DNA of 6,787 nucleotides from an uncultured Flavobacteriia bacterium. GTDB taxonomy: Bacteria > Bacteroidota > Bacteroidia > Flavobacteriales_D > Crocinitomicaceae. The notes beneath the pieces are model-generated. The model was not told the DNA's origin, did not search any database, and saw only the letters and a list, made by a program, of their open reading frames with translations. Below, one piece after another: positions 6,720-6,787 of this stretch. A program made the translations under genes and the position numbers. The stretch is from positions 1 through 6,787 of the forward strand of contig CAISOQ010000236.1 in assembly GCA_903887095.1 (NCBI GenBank), written 5' to 3'. Each line of letters begins with the position of its first letter. The stretch's first letter is position 1.

Positions 6720-6787
6720 ATGCCAAAAATGAAAACTAAATCCAGTGCAAAGAAGAGATTCACAATCACTGGAAGCGGTAAAATTAA
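6720..6787 (+). CDS. rpmI: 50S ribosomal protein L35, 3' end beyond the window
   Basis: The first 22 codons are visible and the frame runs off the right edge. The sequence begins MPKMKTKSSAKKRF and continues TITGSGKI, the typical lysine-rich N terminus of bacterial L35 (family pattern MPKMKTKSSAKKRFKxTGSGKI); the full protein is usually about 65 residues. L35 is a small protein of the large ribosomal subunit. The identity is firm because of the near-exact N-terminal match and because rpmI normally follows infC, with rplT (L20) expected next. The ATG at 6720 is preceded by the purine run GAAGAGAG, a possible weak ribosome site. The frame is too short for most ORF finders but is real. Confidence 0.95.
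   Translation, partial: MPKMKTKSSAKKRFTITGSGKI

Overview
The window looks like core chromosome of a Bacteroidota bacterium, probably Flavobacteriales or a near relative. The evidence is low GC with A/T-rich spacers, little use of Shine-Dalgarno sites, two exact matches to the Bacteroidota -7 promoter element (TAnnTTTG) at near-identical distances before start codons, and protein variants typical of the phylum (a DUF4340-type protein before dnaN, and a ComEC with no visible metallo-beta-lactamase domain). No mobile element, tRNA, rRNA, CRISPR array or phage gene was seen.

Layout, left to right: (1) the 3' part of a DUF4340-like protein gene, cut by the left edge; (2) a 115-base spacer with a candidate promoter; (3) dnaN, the sliding clamp; (4) a strong hairpin-plus-T-tract terminator between two convergent genes; (5) comEC on the minus strand; (6) a divergent spacer of about 120 bases with the candidate thrS promoter; (7) thrS, then infC 8 bases later; (8) a 100-base spacer with small inverted repeats and a candidate promoter; (9) the first 22 codons of rpmI (ribosomal protein L35), cut by the right edge.

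The genes fall into three groups. dnaN serves chromosome replication. comEC encodes the inner-membrane DNA-uptake channel and stands alone, transcribed against dnaN and away from thrS. thrS-infC-rpmI is the widely conserved translation cluster (threonyl-tRNA synthetase, initiation factor IF3, L35), with rplT expected just past the right edge.

Two starts need correction from the longest open frame. thrS most likely begins at the ATG at 4119, not the in-frame TTG at 4077. comEC most likely begins at the ATG whose first base is 3998, not the TTG at 4010. I found no convincing new biological system here. The points most worth checking are the infC-rpmI spacer as a regulatory leader, the divergent C-terminal domain of ComEC, and the short-leader promoter pattern.
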